Below, in pieces: positions 8,798 to 15,605 of a stretch of DNA of 64,000 nucleotides. Both the position numbers and the translations under genes were made by a program. This DNA is from Pseudomonadota bacterium (GTDB lineage: Bacteria; Pseudomonadota; Gammaproteobacteria; Xanthomonadales; Rhodanobacteraceae). Below the pieces are notes generated by a model. It was not told the DNA's origin and ran no database searches. It saw only the letters and a program-made list of their open reading frames with translations. The stretch's first letter is position 1. Each line of letters begins with the position of its first letter. The DNA is taken from contig JAEWGO010000002.1 of assembly GCA_023388255.1 (NCBI GenBank), positions 62,001-126,000 of the forward strand, in the 5' to 3' direction.

Positions 8798-9023
8798 TGT
8801 TGCGAAACCTCTTTGACGTCGTCGGGAATCTGGAAACAAAAACCGCCACTGCGACCTTGGTTCGGGTTGTCCCGAGCGATCGCGGCGGTCAACGGTGTAG
8901 TTCGGATGTTGCTCAACGGCAGGAGCGGTGAAGACACGCTGCCTTCCCCAAAGCCGTTAACCCCAGTTTAACAGCCTTTGATGACGAATTTGTAACATCG
9001 ACCCATTTTTTTGCTGCGCCGCA

Positions 9024-10751
9024 TCATGCGGGTCGGCGTTCGTCGACATAGCGCGCCCGCTTGTGCGGGCGCAACTGGGCCAGATCGAGCCGCGCCAGGC
9101 CATCGACACAACCGCCGAACGCCGGATCGACGCCAAAGTCGAGAAAGCGCACGCCGGCGGGCTCGCACAGGTCGGCGTACTGCCGGTACAGGGTCGGAAG
9201 CTGCGCATCCAGCCCGGCCAGGCGCTCGCGCAGCAGGACCAATCCCTCGCTGACGGACCGCCCGCTCCACGCCGCCTTCGCCGCCGTTTCGATCGCGGCG
9301 GAGATGACGAATGGATTGCGCGCGCGCGCCAGCTGCTCGGTATCGCCGAAATAGTGTCGATGAAAGTGCACGATCCACTCGCGCGCTTCCACAGGCAGCG
9401 ACGCGCTCAGGCTGACCGGCCCGATCAGATACCTCAGGGCCGGTTGGCGCCGCAGATATGCGCCGATGCCCTGCCACAGATAGTCGAGGCTGCGCGACCC
9501 CCAGTACGCCGGCTGCACGAAGCTGCGGCCGAGTTCGACCGCCTCCGGCAGGAACGCCTGCGCCGCTGGCGCGTAGTCGAACAGGCTGGCCGAATACAGG
9601 CCGTCGAGCCCACGCGTGCGCAAGATCGAACCAGCCTCGCCCAGCCGGTAGGCACCCACGATCGCCAGCGCCGGCTCGTCCCACAGCACCAGATGGCGAT
9701 AGTCCGTGTCGTAGCGATCGAGATCGCGACGCGCACCGGTGCCTTCACCCACACGACGAAACGCCAGTTCGCGCAGGCGACCGATCTCGCGCAAGGCCGG
9801 GCAATCGGCCTGCGCGTCGAGCAACAGGATTTGCTTGCCGTCGGTGGTCTGGCCGAGTACCTCGGCGCCACGCAGGGCGCGCCGGACATGCAGCGGCGAC
9901 TCCGGATGCGCGACCGCTGCCGAGGTCGGGAACACGGTCGGCCGGCGCCGCGGCAAACGGTAGACATGCCGGCGCATGTGGCGCGCGATCTGCTCGGGCT
10001 GCCGTGTCGACGCCGTCAACGCGGCAACCGACACCGCCTCGCCGAGCTGCAGGCCGATGCGCGCATGCGCGGCGCCGAACATCTCGCGTGGCAGCAGCAA
10101 CGACGCCAGCGGCTTCGCCAGCATCGACACGCCATAGAACACCGGCGAATTCTGCGCGGCGATATGCACCGGCAACACGGGCGCGCCAGTCTTCAGCGCG
10201 AGCCGCGCGAAGCCAGCCGACCATTGCGGATCGCGCACGCCGTGCGCGCGCATGCGCGACACCTCGCCTGAGGGAAACACGATGACGGCCTCGTCGCGCT
10301 CGAGCGCGCGATACGCCTCGCGCGCGCCGCCGAGCGCATGGCCGTTGCCGAACACCGGCAGTGGCAGCAACAACGGCGCCAGCGGCTCGAGTTGCATCAA
10401 TACGTCGTTGGCCAGCACTTTGACGTCGCGACGCACGCTGCCGACCAGGTGGATCAACGCCAACGCGTCGAGCGCACCGAGCGGATGATTGGCGACGATC
10501 ACGACGCGGCCTTCGACCGGGATGTTCTCGCGATCGGTATTGGCCACGCTGTAGCTGATGCGCAGCAGTTCGAGCACGCGCTCGACGAACGCGAAACCGC
10601 CGAGCGGCGCGCTTTCGGCGAGGATCGCGTTGATCCGCTCCTCACACGCCAGCCTGCGCAGCAGATCGACCAGCGGTTGCGCGAATGCACGCGCCCTGCC
10701 CTCCGCCAGCCGGGGGAATCGCTGGTAGAAACTGTGTTCGACGCTGATCAT
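9024..10751 (-). CDS. olsF: OlsF-like bifunctional acyltransferase (PlsC-like plus GNAT domain)
   Basis: 575 residues. The N-terminal half is a lysophospholipid acyltransferase (PlsC-like) domain with the catalytic HxxxxD motif in VIVANHPLGALD (about 86-97) and a second block VIVFPSGEVSRMR. The C-terminal half (about 290-500) is a GNAT/hemolysin-type N-acyltransferase domain (LRELAFRRVGEGTGARRDLDRYDTDYRHLVLWD ... IVGAYRLG ... ELGRSFV). This order matches OlsF, the bifunctional enzyme that makes ornithine lipids: the C-terminal part N-acylates ornithine and the N-terminal part adds the second acyl chain. The match is by architecture; a role with another amino acid or membrane lipid remains possible. 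It stands alone, with 79 bases to the next minus-strand gene. The gene symbol is therefore tentative. Confidence 0.72.
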   Translation of the reverse strand: MISVEHSFYQRFPRLAEGRARAFAQPLVDLLRRLACEERINAILAESAPLGGFAFVERVLELLRISYSVANTDRENIPVEGRVVIVANHPLGALDALALIHLVGSVRRDVKVLANDVLMQLEPLAPLLLPLPVFGNGHALGGAREAYRALERDEAVIVFPSGEVSRMRAHGVRDPQWSAGFARLALKTGAPVLPVHIAAQNSPVFYGVSMLAKPLASLLLPREMFGAAHARIGLQLGEAVSVAALTASTRQPEQIARHMRRHVYRLPRRRPTVFPTSAAVAHPESPLHVRRALRGAEVLGQTTDGKQILLLDAQADCPALREIGRLRELAFRRVGEGTGARRDLDRYDTDYRHLVLWDEPALAIVGAYRLGEAGSILRTRGLDGLYSASLFDYAPAAQAFLPEAVELGRSFVQPAYWGSRSLDYLWQGIGAYLRRQPALRYLIGPVSLSASLPVEAREWIVHFHRHYFGDTEQLARARNPFVISAAIETAAKAAWSGRSVSEGLVLLRERLAGLDAQLPTLYRQYADLCEPAGVRFLDFGVDPAFGGCVDGLARLDLAQLRPHKRARYVDERRPA

Positions 10752-10830
10752 GGCGCGACTCCGATGGACGGAGTCACGCTAGCGGAGCCGTGTTACAGGC
10801 TCGTGGAGAAAGGCAAACGCGTTGCCGCGA

Positions 10831-11424
10831 TCAATGCGTCAGGCGCACGTAGGCGACCAGTCCATCAAGGAACATCTGCACCGACAGCGCGACCAGCAGC
10901 ATGCCCATCAAGCGTTCCAGCGCAGTCAGCACGCTGGTGCCAAGCCAGCGGAACAGGTATGTCGACGACAGCAGGATGAACGCGGTCGCGAGCCAGGCGA
11001 GAAACAGCGCCACGCTCCAGTCGACCGTCCGCCCCGGATTGCTGTTCGCAAGCAGCATCACCGCCGCCATCGTCGAGGGGCCGGCCACCGCGGGGATCGC
11101 CATCGGCACGATGAATGGTTCACCACCCTCGATCTCGCCGAAGATGCCGCGCCCCGGCGGAAAGATCATGCGCACGCCGATGATGAACAGCACGATGCCA
11201 CCGGCGATGCTGACCGACTCCTGCTTGAGCTGCAGCAACAGCAGCAGATAGCGGCCTCCGAACAGGAAAGCGAACAACACCGCCAGCGCGATCAGCAGTT
11301 CGCGCACCAGCACAAATCGGCGCCGCTCCGGCTTGACGTTGCGCAGCAGGCTGAGGAACAGCGGAATGTTCCCGAGCGGGTCCATGATCAGGAACAGCAG
11401 GATGCCGGCCGACAATGTGCTCAT
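10831..11424 (-). CDS. MarC/YhgN-family integral membrane protein
   Basis: About 197 residues with six hydrophobic segments and the family's opening signature ILLFLIMDPLGNIPLFLSLL; VAGPSTMAAVMLL near the middle is also typical. The family (UPF0056) was once linked to multiple antibiotic resistance, which was later withdrawn; its transport function is unknown. Start chosen at ATG 11424 because GGAAAA lies just before it; an in-frame ATG at 11436 would add four residues. It follows the SDR gene by under 30 bases and is probably co-transcribed with it and grxD. Confidence 0.88.
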   Translation of the reverse strand: MSTLSAGILLFLIMDPLGNIPLFLSLLRNVKPERRRFVLVRELLIALAVLFAFLFGGRYLLLLLQLKQESVSIAGGIVLFIIGVRMIFPPGRGIFGEIEGGEPFIVPMAIPAVAGPSTMAAVMLLANSNPGRTVDWSVALFLAWLATAFILLSSTYLFRWLGTSVLTALERLMGMLLVALSVQMFLDGLVAYVRLTH

Positions 11425-11451
11425 CGAGTTTTCCATGCGGCGACTCGGGTA

Positions 11452-12216
11452 TCAGGCACGCAAATCCAGCGTCTTGCCGCGCAACGGATGCGCGGCAGGT
11501 CCAAGCAACCAGGCGATCGCGGCACCTGCGTAGGCCGGCTCGGGATGCACCAGGGTGTCCTCGCCATAATACGCGGCGCGGCGCAGCGTCGTTCGCATCG
11601 GCCCCGGCAGGATCGCGTGCGTGCGCACCGGCGAACTTTCGGTTTCTTCGTGCACGATCGAGGCGAGCCCGAGCAGCGCGTGCTTGGCGACGCCGTAGCC
11701 ACCCCAGAATGCCTTGCCGACGCGTGCAGCGTCGTCAAACACGAACACGATCGCGGCATCGCCGGAGTCGCGCATCGCAGGCAGGCAAGCCTGCGTCAGC
11801 AATGCCGGCGCCGTCAGGTTGACCTGCTGCGTGCGGTTCCATTCTTCCGGAGTCTGCTGCTCGAACGGCTGCAAGGTGTCGAAATGCGCGGCCGCGTGCA
11901 CGATGCCATCGAGCCGGCCGCATTCGCGCATCACCGCAGCGGCGAGATCGGCATGGTCCTTCGGCGTCGCGCCGGCGAGATCCATCGGATACAGCGCCGG
12001 TGTTGGCGCCCCGGCTTTCTCGATCTCGTCGTACAGGGCTTCCAGCGGGCGCACCTTGCGGCCGAGCAGCACGACGGTCGCACCTGCGCCGGCGGCGGCG
12101 AGAGCGGTCGCGCGGCCAAGGCCGCCGGTCGCGCCAGTGACAAGCACGACGCGATCGCGCAGCGATTCCGGCGCGGGCGATGCGGCATCGTCCGCGAGAC
12201 GTTCGAACGGCAACAT
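11452..12216 (-). CDS. Short-chain dehydrogenase/reductase, YciK-like
   Basis: 254 residues with a Rossmann NAD(P)-binding motif VTGATGGLGRATA near the N-terminus (TGxxxGxG), the NxA-equivalent VHAAAHF and the catalytic YGVAK (YxxxK). The segment VFVFDDAARVGKAFWGGYGVAK aligns with the YciK pattern, but the residue 13 before the Tyr, normally the catalytic Ser, is Asp here. NAGA-like structural positions are kept. Either activity is altered or the protein has another role; substrate unknown. It is three bases from grxD on the same strand (stop of grxD follows the SDR's upstream neighbour order grxD-SDR-marC), suggesting one operon. Confidence 0.85.
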   Translation of the reverse strand: MLPFERLADDAASPAPESLRDRVVLVTGATGGLGRATALAAAGAGATVVLLGRKVRPLEALYDEIEKAGAPTPALYPMDLAGATPKDHADLAAAVMRECGRLDGIVHAAAHFDTLQPFEQQTPEEWNRTQQVNLTAPALLTQACLPAMRDSGDAAIVFVFDDAARVGKAFWGGYGVAKHALLGLASIVHEETESSPVRTHAILPGPMRTTLRRAAYYGEDTLVHPEPAYAGAAIAWLLGPAAHPLRGKTLDLRA

Positions 12217-12219
12217 CGA

Positions 12220-12537
12220 TCAGGCCTTCTGCGCGTCCTGGACCAGGCGTTCAAGCTCGCCCGATTCGTACAGATCCAGCGCGATATCGCAACCACCGAT
12301 CAGCTCGCCGTGGATGAACAGTTGCGGGAACGTCGGCCAATTCGAATAGCGCGGCAGGTTCGCGCGAACTTCCGGATCCTCCAGCACGTTGACCGAATGG
12401 AAGTTCGCGCCGACCGCCTTCAGCGCCTGCGAGGTGCGGCTGGAAAACCCGCACATCGGAAATTGCGGCGTGCCCTTCATGAAAAGCACGACGGGATGGG
12501 AATCGAGAGTGCCCTTGATGCGTTCGATGACGTCCAT
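12220..12537 (-). CDS. grxD: Monothiol glutaredoxin, Grx4/GrxD type
   Basis: 105 residues: MDVIERIKGTLDSHPVVLFMKGTPQFPMCGFSSRTSQAL. The CGFS active site, the preceding FMKGTPQFP, the later WPTFPQLF (cis-Pro region) and the GGCDI motif that holds glutathione define the monothiol class that binds a [2Fe-2S] cluster with BolA and serves in iron-sulphur cluster transfer. Start taken at ATG 12537, with AGG motifs upstream. An in-frame ATG at 12552 lacks a site, and the much longer ORF reading into sodB is not real. It is divergent from sodB with 129 bases between, which fits iron/oxidative-stress context. Confidence 0.95.
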   Translation of the reverse strand: MDVIERIKGTLDSHPVVLFMKGTPQFPMCGFSSRTSQALKAVGANFHSVNVLEDPEVRANLPRYSNWPTFPQLFIHGELIGGCDIALDLYESGELERLVQDAQKA

Positions 12538-12666
12538 AACCTTGGCCTGCATGACAGTGGTGCGCGCAAAGCCGCGCAATCGGCCTATGTTACCAGTTCG
12601 ACCCTGCGCCGGATTTGGCGATAAACTGGCCAACCCTCCCATCCCCATCGGCAAAGGAGTACTCCC

Positions 12667-13245
12667 GTGGCGATCGAACTTCCCCCGCTTCCGTGGGCGC
12701 GTGACGCGCTGGCTCCGCACATTTCCGCGGAAACCATCGACTACCACTATGGCAAGCACCACCAGGCCTACGTCACCAACCTCAACAACATGATCAAGGG
12801 CACCGAGTTCGAGAACCTCTCGCTCGAAGAGATCATCAAGAAGTCGTCCGGCGGCATGTTCAACAACGCAGCCCAGGTCTGGAACCACACGTTCTACTGG
12901 AACTGCCTGAAGCCGAACGGCGGCGGCGAACCGACCGGCCGCGTCGCCGACGCGATCAACAAGGCATTCGGCGGCTTCGCCCAGTTCAAGGACGAGTTCA
13001 CCAAGACCAGCGTCGGCACGTTCGGCTCCGGTTGGGGCTGGCTGGTGCAGCGCCCGGACGGCGGACTCGCGCTCGCCAGCACCTCGAACGCCGGCACGCC
13101 TCTCACCGGCGCCGACCGTCCGCTGCTGACCTGCGACGTGTGGGAGCATGCTTACTACATCGACTACCGCAACCTGCGGCCGAAGTACGTCGAGGCGTTC
13201 TGGAATCTGGTCAATTGGGATTTCGTCGCCAACCAGATGGGATGA
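12667..13245 (+). CDS. sodB: Superoxide dismutase [Fe]
   Basis: Cytoplasmic enzyme that converts superoxide to hydrogen peroxide and oxygen. 192 residues, the usual length. Metal ligands are visible as the first His in HYGKHHQAYV (about residue 27), the His in VWNHTFYW (about 74), and Asp/His in the DVWEHAYYIDYRN signature. Residues such as GGMFNNAAQVWNHTFYW and the Gln in AQFKDEF/ SGWGWLV region favour iron over manganese. The start is GTG at 12667 behind a strong AAAGGAG. A terminator follows 75 bases after the stop. Confidence 0.96.
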   Translation: MAIELPPLPWARDALAPHISAETIDYHYGKHHQAYVTNLNNMIKGTEFENLSLEEIIKKSSGGMFNNAAQVWNHTFYWNCLKPNGGGEPTGRVADAINKAFGGFAQFKDEFTKTSVGTFGSGWGWLVQRPDGGLALASTSNAGTPLTGADRPLLTCDVWEHAYYIDYRNLRPKYVEAFWNLVNWDFVANQMG

Positions 13246-13320
13246 ACCCGTGCGCTCGTCCGTGATCGCCACGATCCATGGACGAGCGCAGACGTGCGCG
13301 ATGACGCAAATACGGAATCC

Positions 13321-13351
13321 GGCGCGGCCAGCCATGGCCGCGCTTTTTTTT
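13321..13351 (+). terminator. Terminator after sodB
   Basis: Nine-base perfect stem GCGCGGCCA / TGGCCGCGC with loop GCCA and eight T, just before the convergent purK stop codon. A textbook rho-independent terminator for sodB. Confidence 0.93.
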
Positions 13352-13353
13352 GC

Positions 13354-14487
13354 TCAGCTTTCCGCCAATGCGGCAAGCACCGGCGCCACCTGCGCTTCGC
13401 GCCCAAGCGTGATACCGATCCGCGACAGACGCTCGCGCATCTCGGCCGCATCATTGGCACAGAACGTCGCGTGGCCGACCTTGCGCCCGGCACGCGGACT
13501 CTTGCCGTAGTCGTGCCAGTGCGCGCGCGGTTCGGCGAGCACTGCTTCGGCCGACGGCAGCTCGCCGACCCAGTTCAGCATCACGTTGACGCCAAGCGCG
13601 CTGGTGTCGCCGAGCGGCAAACCGAGCACCGCGCGGACGTGGTTCTCGAACTGGCTGGTTGGCGCGCCTTCTATCGTCCAGTGGCCGGAGTTGTGCACGC
13701 GCGGCGCCATCTCGTTGCCGAGCAGCTTGCCCTCACGCACGAACAGCTCGAGCGCGAACACGCCGACGTAGTCGAGCTCTTCGGCGATGCGCTGTGCGTG
13801 GGCACGCGCAAGCGGCGCCAGCGACTCGGCGCCGGGCGCCGGCGCGAGGCTGGCCGACAGAATCCCGTCGGCATGCCAGTTCTGCGTCAAAGGCCAGGTA
13901 CGGAATTCGCCGTCGCGCGAACGCACTGCGACGACCGACAGCTCGCGCTCGAACGGCACGAAGGCTTCGAGGATCGACGGCGCGCCACCAAGCGCAGCCC
14001 AGGCCGCGTCGACGTCGGCCGGCGACTTCAAGCGGAACTGTCCCTTGCCGTCGTAGCCGAGCCGGCGCGTCTTGAGGATCGCCGGCGTACCGATGCGCTC
14101 AACCGCGCGGGCGAGATCGTCGCGGCTGTCGACCGCGGCGAATGCGGGCGTGTCGAGACCGATGTCGCCGAACAGGGTCTTCTCGGCGAGCCGGTCCTGC
14201 GACACCGCCAGCGCGCGCGGGTTCGGGAACACACGCGTATGTTCGGTCAGCCAATGCGCCGTCTCGGCGGGCACGTTCTCGAAGTCGAACGTGGCGACAT
14301 CGATGCGTGCGGCGAAGTCGGCGAGTTTGTCGAACTCGCGCCAGTCGGCGCGCAGCAACGGAGCGATTTGGCCGGCGCAGGCATCTTCGGCGCTGTCGAC
14401 GACCAGGAAACGCAGGCCGAGCGGCGCGCCGGCGATCACCAGCATGCGGGCAAGCTGACCGCCGCCCAGGATACCTATCGTGTGCAT
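13354..14487 (-). CDS. purK: 5-(carboxyamino)imidazole ribonucleotide synthase
   Basis: ATP-grasp enzyme of purine synthesis that carboxylates AIR with bicarbonate to N5-CAIR. 377 residues from MHTIGILGGGQLARML (nucleotide-binding start). Later motifs include ILKTRRLGYDGKGQ (ATP-grasp lysine loop), EAFVPFERELSV, EMAPRVHNSGHWTIEGAPTSQFENHVRA (metal-binding Glu and Asn) and a PHWYGK-like end, HWHDYGKSPRAGRKVGH. Start at ATG 14487; the ORF begins four codons earlier. Downstream of purE on the same strand with 153 bases between that hold a dispersed repeat. Confidence 0.96.
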   Translation of the reverse strand: MHTIGILGGGQLARMLVIAGAPLGLRFLVVDSAEDACAGQIAPLLRADWREFDKLADFAARIDVATFDFENVPAETAHWLTEHTRVFPNPRALAVSQDRLAEKTLFGDIGLDTPAFAAVDSRDDLARAVERIGTPAILKTRRLGYDGKGQFRLKSPADVDAAWAALGGAPSILEAFVPFERELSVVAVRSRDGEFRTWPLTQNWHADGILSASLAPAPGAESLAPLARAHAQRIAEELDYVGVFALELFVREGKLLGNEMAPRVHNSGHWTIEGAPTSQFENHVRAVLGLPLGDTSALGVNVMLNWVGELPSAEAVLAEPRAHWHDYGKSPRAGRKVGHATFCANDAAEMRERLSRIGITLGREAQVAPVLAALAES

Positions 14488-14553
14488 GGCAAAAACCACT
14501 CGAACGTCATCGCAGGTTCCGCGGGGAAAACCCGCACGGCACCTACGCGCCTG

Positions 14554-14585
14554 CTCCCGCTTGCGGAAGTGGGCCGGGGTGAGGA
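14554..14585. repeat. Dispersed CTCCCGCTTGCGG-type intergenic repeat
   Basis: The run CTCCCGCTTGCGGAAGTG followed by GGCCGGGGTGAGG, between purE and purK, matches the widespread proteobacterial intergenic repeat usually written CTCCCGCTTGCGGGAG plus GCCGGGGTGAGG. It contains an imperfect hairpin. Confidence 0.6.
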
Positions 14586-14640
14586 GAACGGTTGCAGCGG
14601 CGGCTCAAACGTCATCACAACATCCGTCAAGCAACCGGGC

Positions 14641-15153
14641 TCAGGCCGGTACGCGCGGATCGGAATTCGCCAACACGGTATCGGTCTGCTCGCGGCGGAA
14701 AGCATCCAGGCGCGTGGCGAGTGCAGCATCCGTCGTCGCCAGCATGGCCGCAGCGAGGAGACCCGCGTTGACCGCACCGGCGCGGCCGATCGCCAAGGTC
14801 GCCACCGGAATGCCGGCTGGCATCTGCACGATCGAAAGCAGCGAATCGAGACCGTTGAGCGCGTGCGACTGCACCGGCACGCCAAGTATCGGAAGGCGCG
14901 TCTTCGCGGCCAGCATGCCCGGCAGATGCGCCGCACCACCGGCACCGGCGATGATCGCAGCGAGGCCGCGTTCGGCCGCAGTGGCAGCGTAATCGAACAA
15001 CAGATCGGGCGTGCGGTGAGCGGACACCACACGCACTTCATGAGCGACACCGAGTCGTTCCAGGGTCTCCACCGCGTGGCGCATGGTTTCCCAGTCGGAG
15101 CGAGAGCCCATCACGACGCCGACCCGCGGCTGCCCATTCGTGCTTTCTGTCAT
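14641..15153 (-). CDS. purE: N5-carboxyaminoimidazole ribonucleotide mutase
   Basis: 170 residues; class I PurE, converting N5-CAIR made by PurK into CAIR. The family signature is clear: VGVVMGSRSDWETM at the start (phosphate-binding), then VVSAHRTPD with the catalytic His, IIAGAGGAAHLPGMLAAKT, GVPVQSHALNGLDSLLSIVQMPAGIPVATLAIG and GAVNAGLLAA. It lies upstream of purK, the usual purEK order, and is divergent from the Trm112-like gene. Confidence 0.96.
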   Translation of the reverse strand: MTESTNGQPRVGVVMGSRSDWETMRHAVETLERLGVAHEVRVVSAHRTPDLLFDYAATAAERGLAAIIAGAGGAAHLPGMLAAKTRLPILGVPVQSHALNGLDSLLSIVQMPAGIPVATLAIGRAGAVNAGLLAAAMLATTDAALATRLDAFRREQTDTVLANSDPRVPA

Positions 15154-15229
15154 GGCCGTGGCACGCGCAAATCGTTATTGTACGCACATTCCGCCGCGCT
15201 CCGACCGGCGACACAAAACACGCCATCCG

Positions 15230-15499
15230 ATGGACAAGCGCCTGCTCGACATCCTCTGCTGCCCGGTAAGCAAATCGCCGTTGCGAATGCTCGGCACCGC
15301 CGAACTCGACGCGCTGAACCGCGCTGTCGCAGCCGACCGCCTGCTCAACGCCGCGGGTACGCGCATCATGGCGCCTCTCGCCGCGGGCCTGGTCACTCGC
15401 GACGCCGGCACTGTCTATCGCATCGACGACGACATCCCGGTGATGCTTGCCGACGAAGCGATCGCAACCGCACAGGTGGAGGACTTTCCACGTCCGTGA
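15230..15499 (+). CDS. Trm112/YcaR-family small zinc-binding-like protein
   Basis: 89 residues starting MDKRLLDILCCPVSKSPLRM, the signature of the Trm112-like (UPF0434) family; the eukaryotic relative Trm112 activates methyltransferases. The bacterial homologues are usually about 60 residues. Here an insert of some 30 residues (AELDALNRAVAADRLLNAAGTRI) separates the N-terminal CCPV motif from the C-terminal YRIDDDIPVML. The C-terminal cysteines of a full zinc ribbon are absent, so metal binding is doubtful. The ATG at 15230 is used; the ORF opens 49 codons upstream in non-coding sequence antisense to the purE start. Confidence 0.82.
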   Translation: MDKRLLDILCCPVSKSPLRMLGTAELDALNRAVAADRLLNAAGTRIMAPLAAGLVTRDAGTVYRIDDDIPVMLADEAIATAQVEDFPRP

Positions 15500-15605
15500 C
15501 GACTTGCCGGAGAGCCGTCGCAACCCGCTCACCCCTACCCATCGCGCCGTTCTATGATGTGCCGCTCGCGCGAGCGCATCCGACGGCGCCATCTGGAACC
15601 CCGCC

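Noticed and set aside
5576..8971. 1131-residue plus-strand open frame opposite the Oar-like receptor gene
   Set aside because: Translation is rich in Arg, Val, Ala and Asp without any domain; it mirrors a well-supported receptor with signal peptide and beta-barrel end. Long antisense frames are expected at this GC content and codon use.
8998..9030. Possible terminator with T-run at 9006 downstream of the OlsF-like gene
   Set aside because: The hairpin CCGCAT/ATGCGG is followed, in the direction of transcription, by an A run, not a T run.
12220..13335. Long 371-residue frame joining a sodB-antisense stretch with glutaredoxin
   Set aside because: Only the last 105 codons are glutaredoxin; the rest is antisense to sodB and the divergent promoter region.
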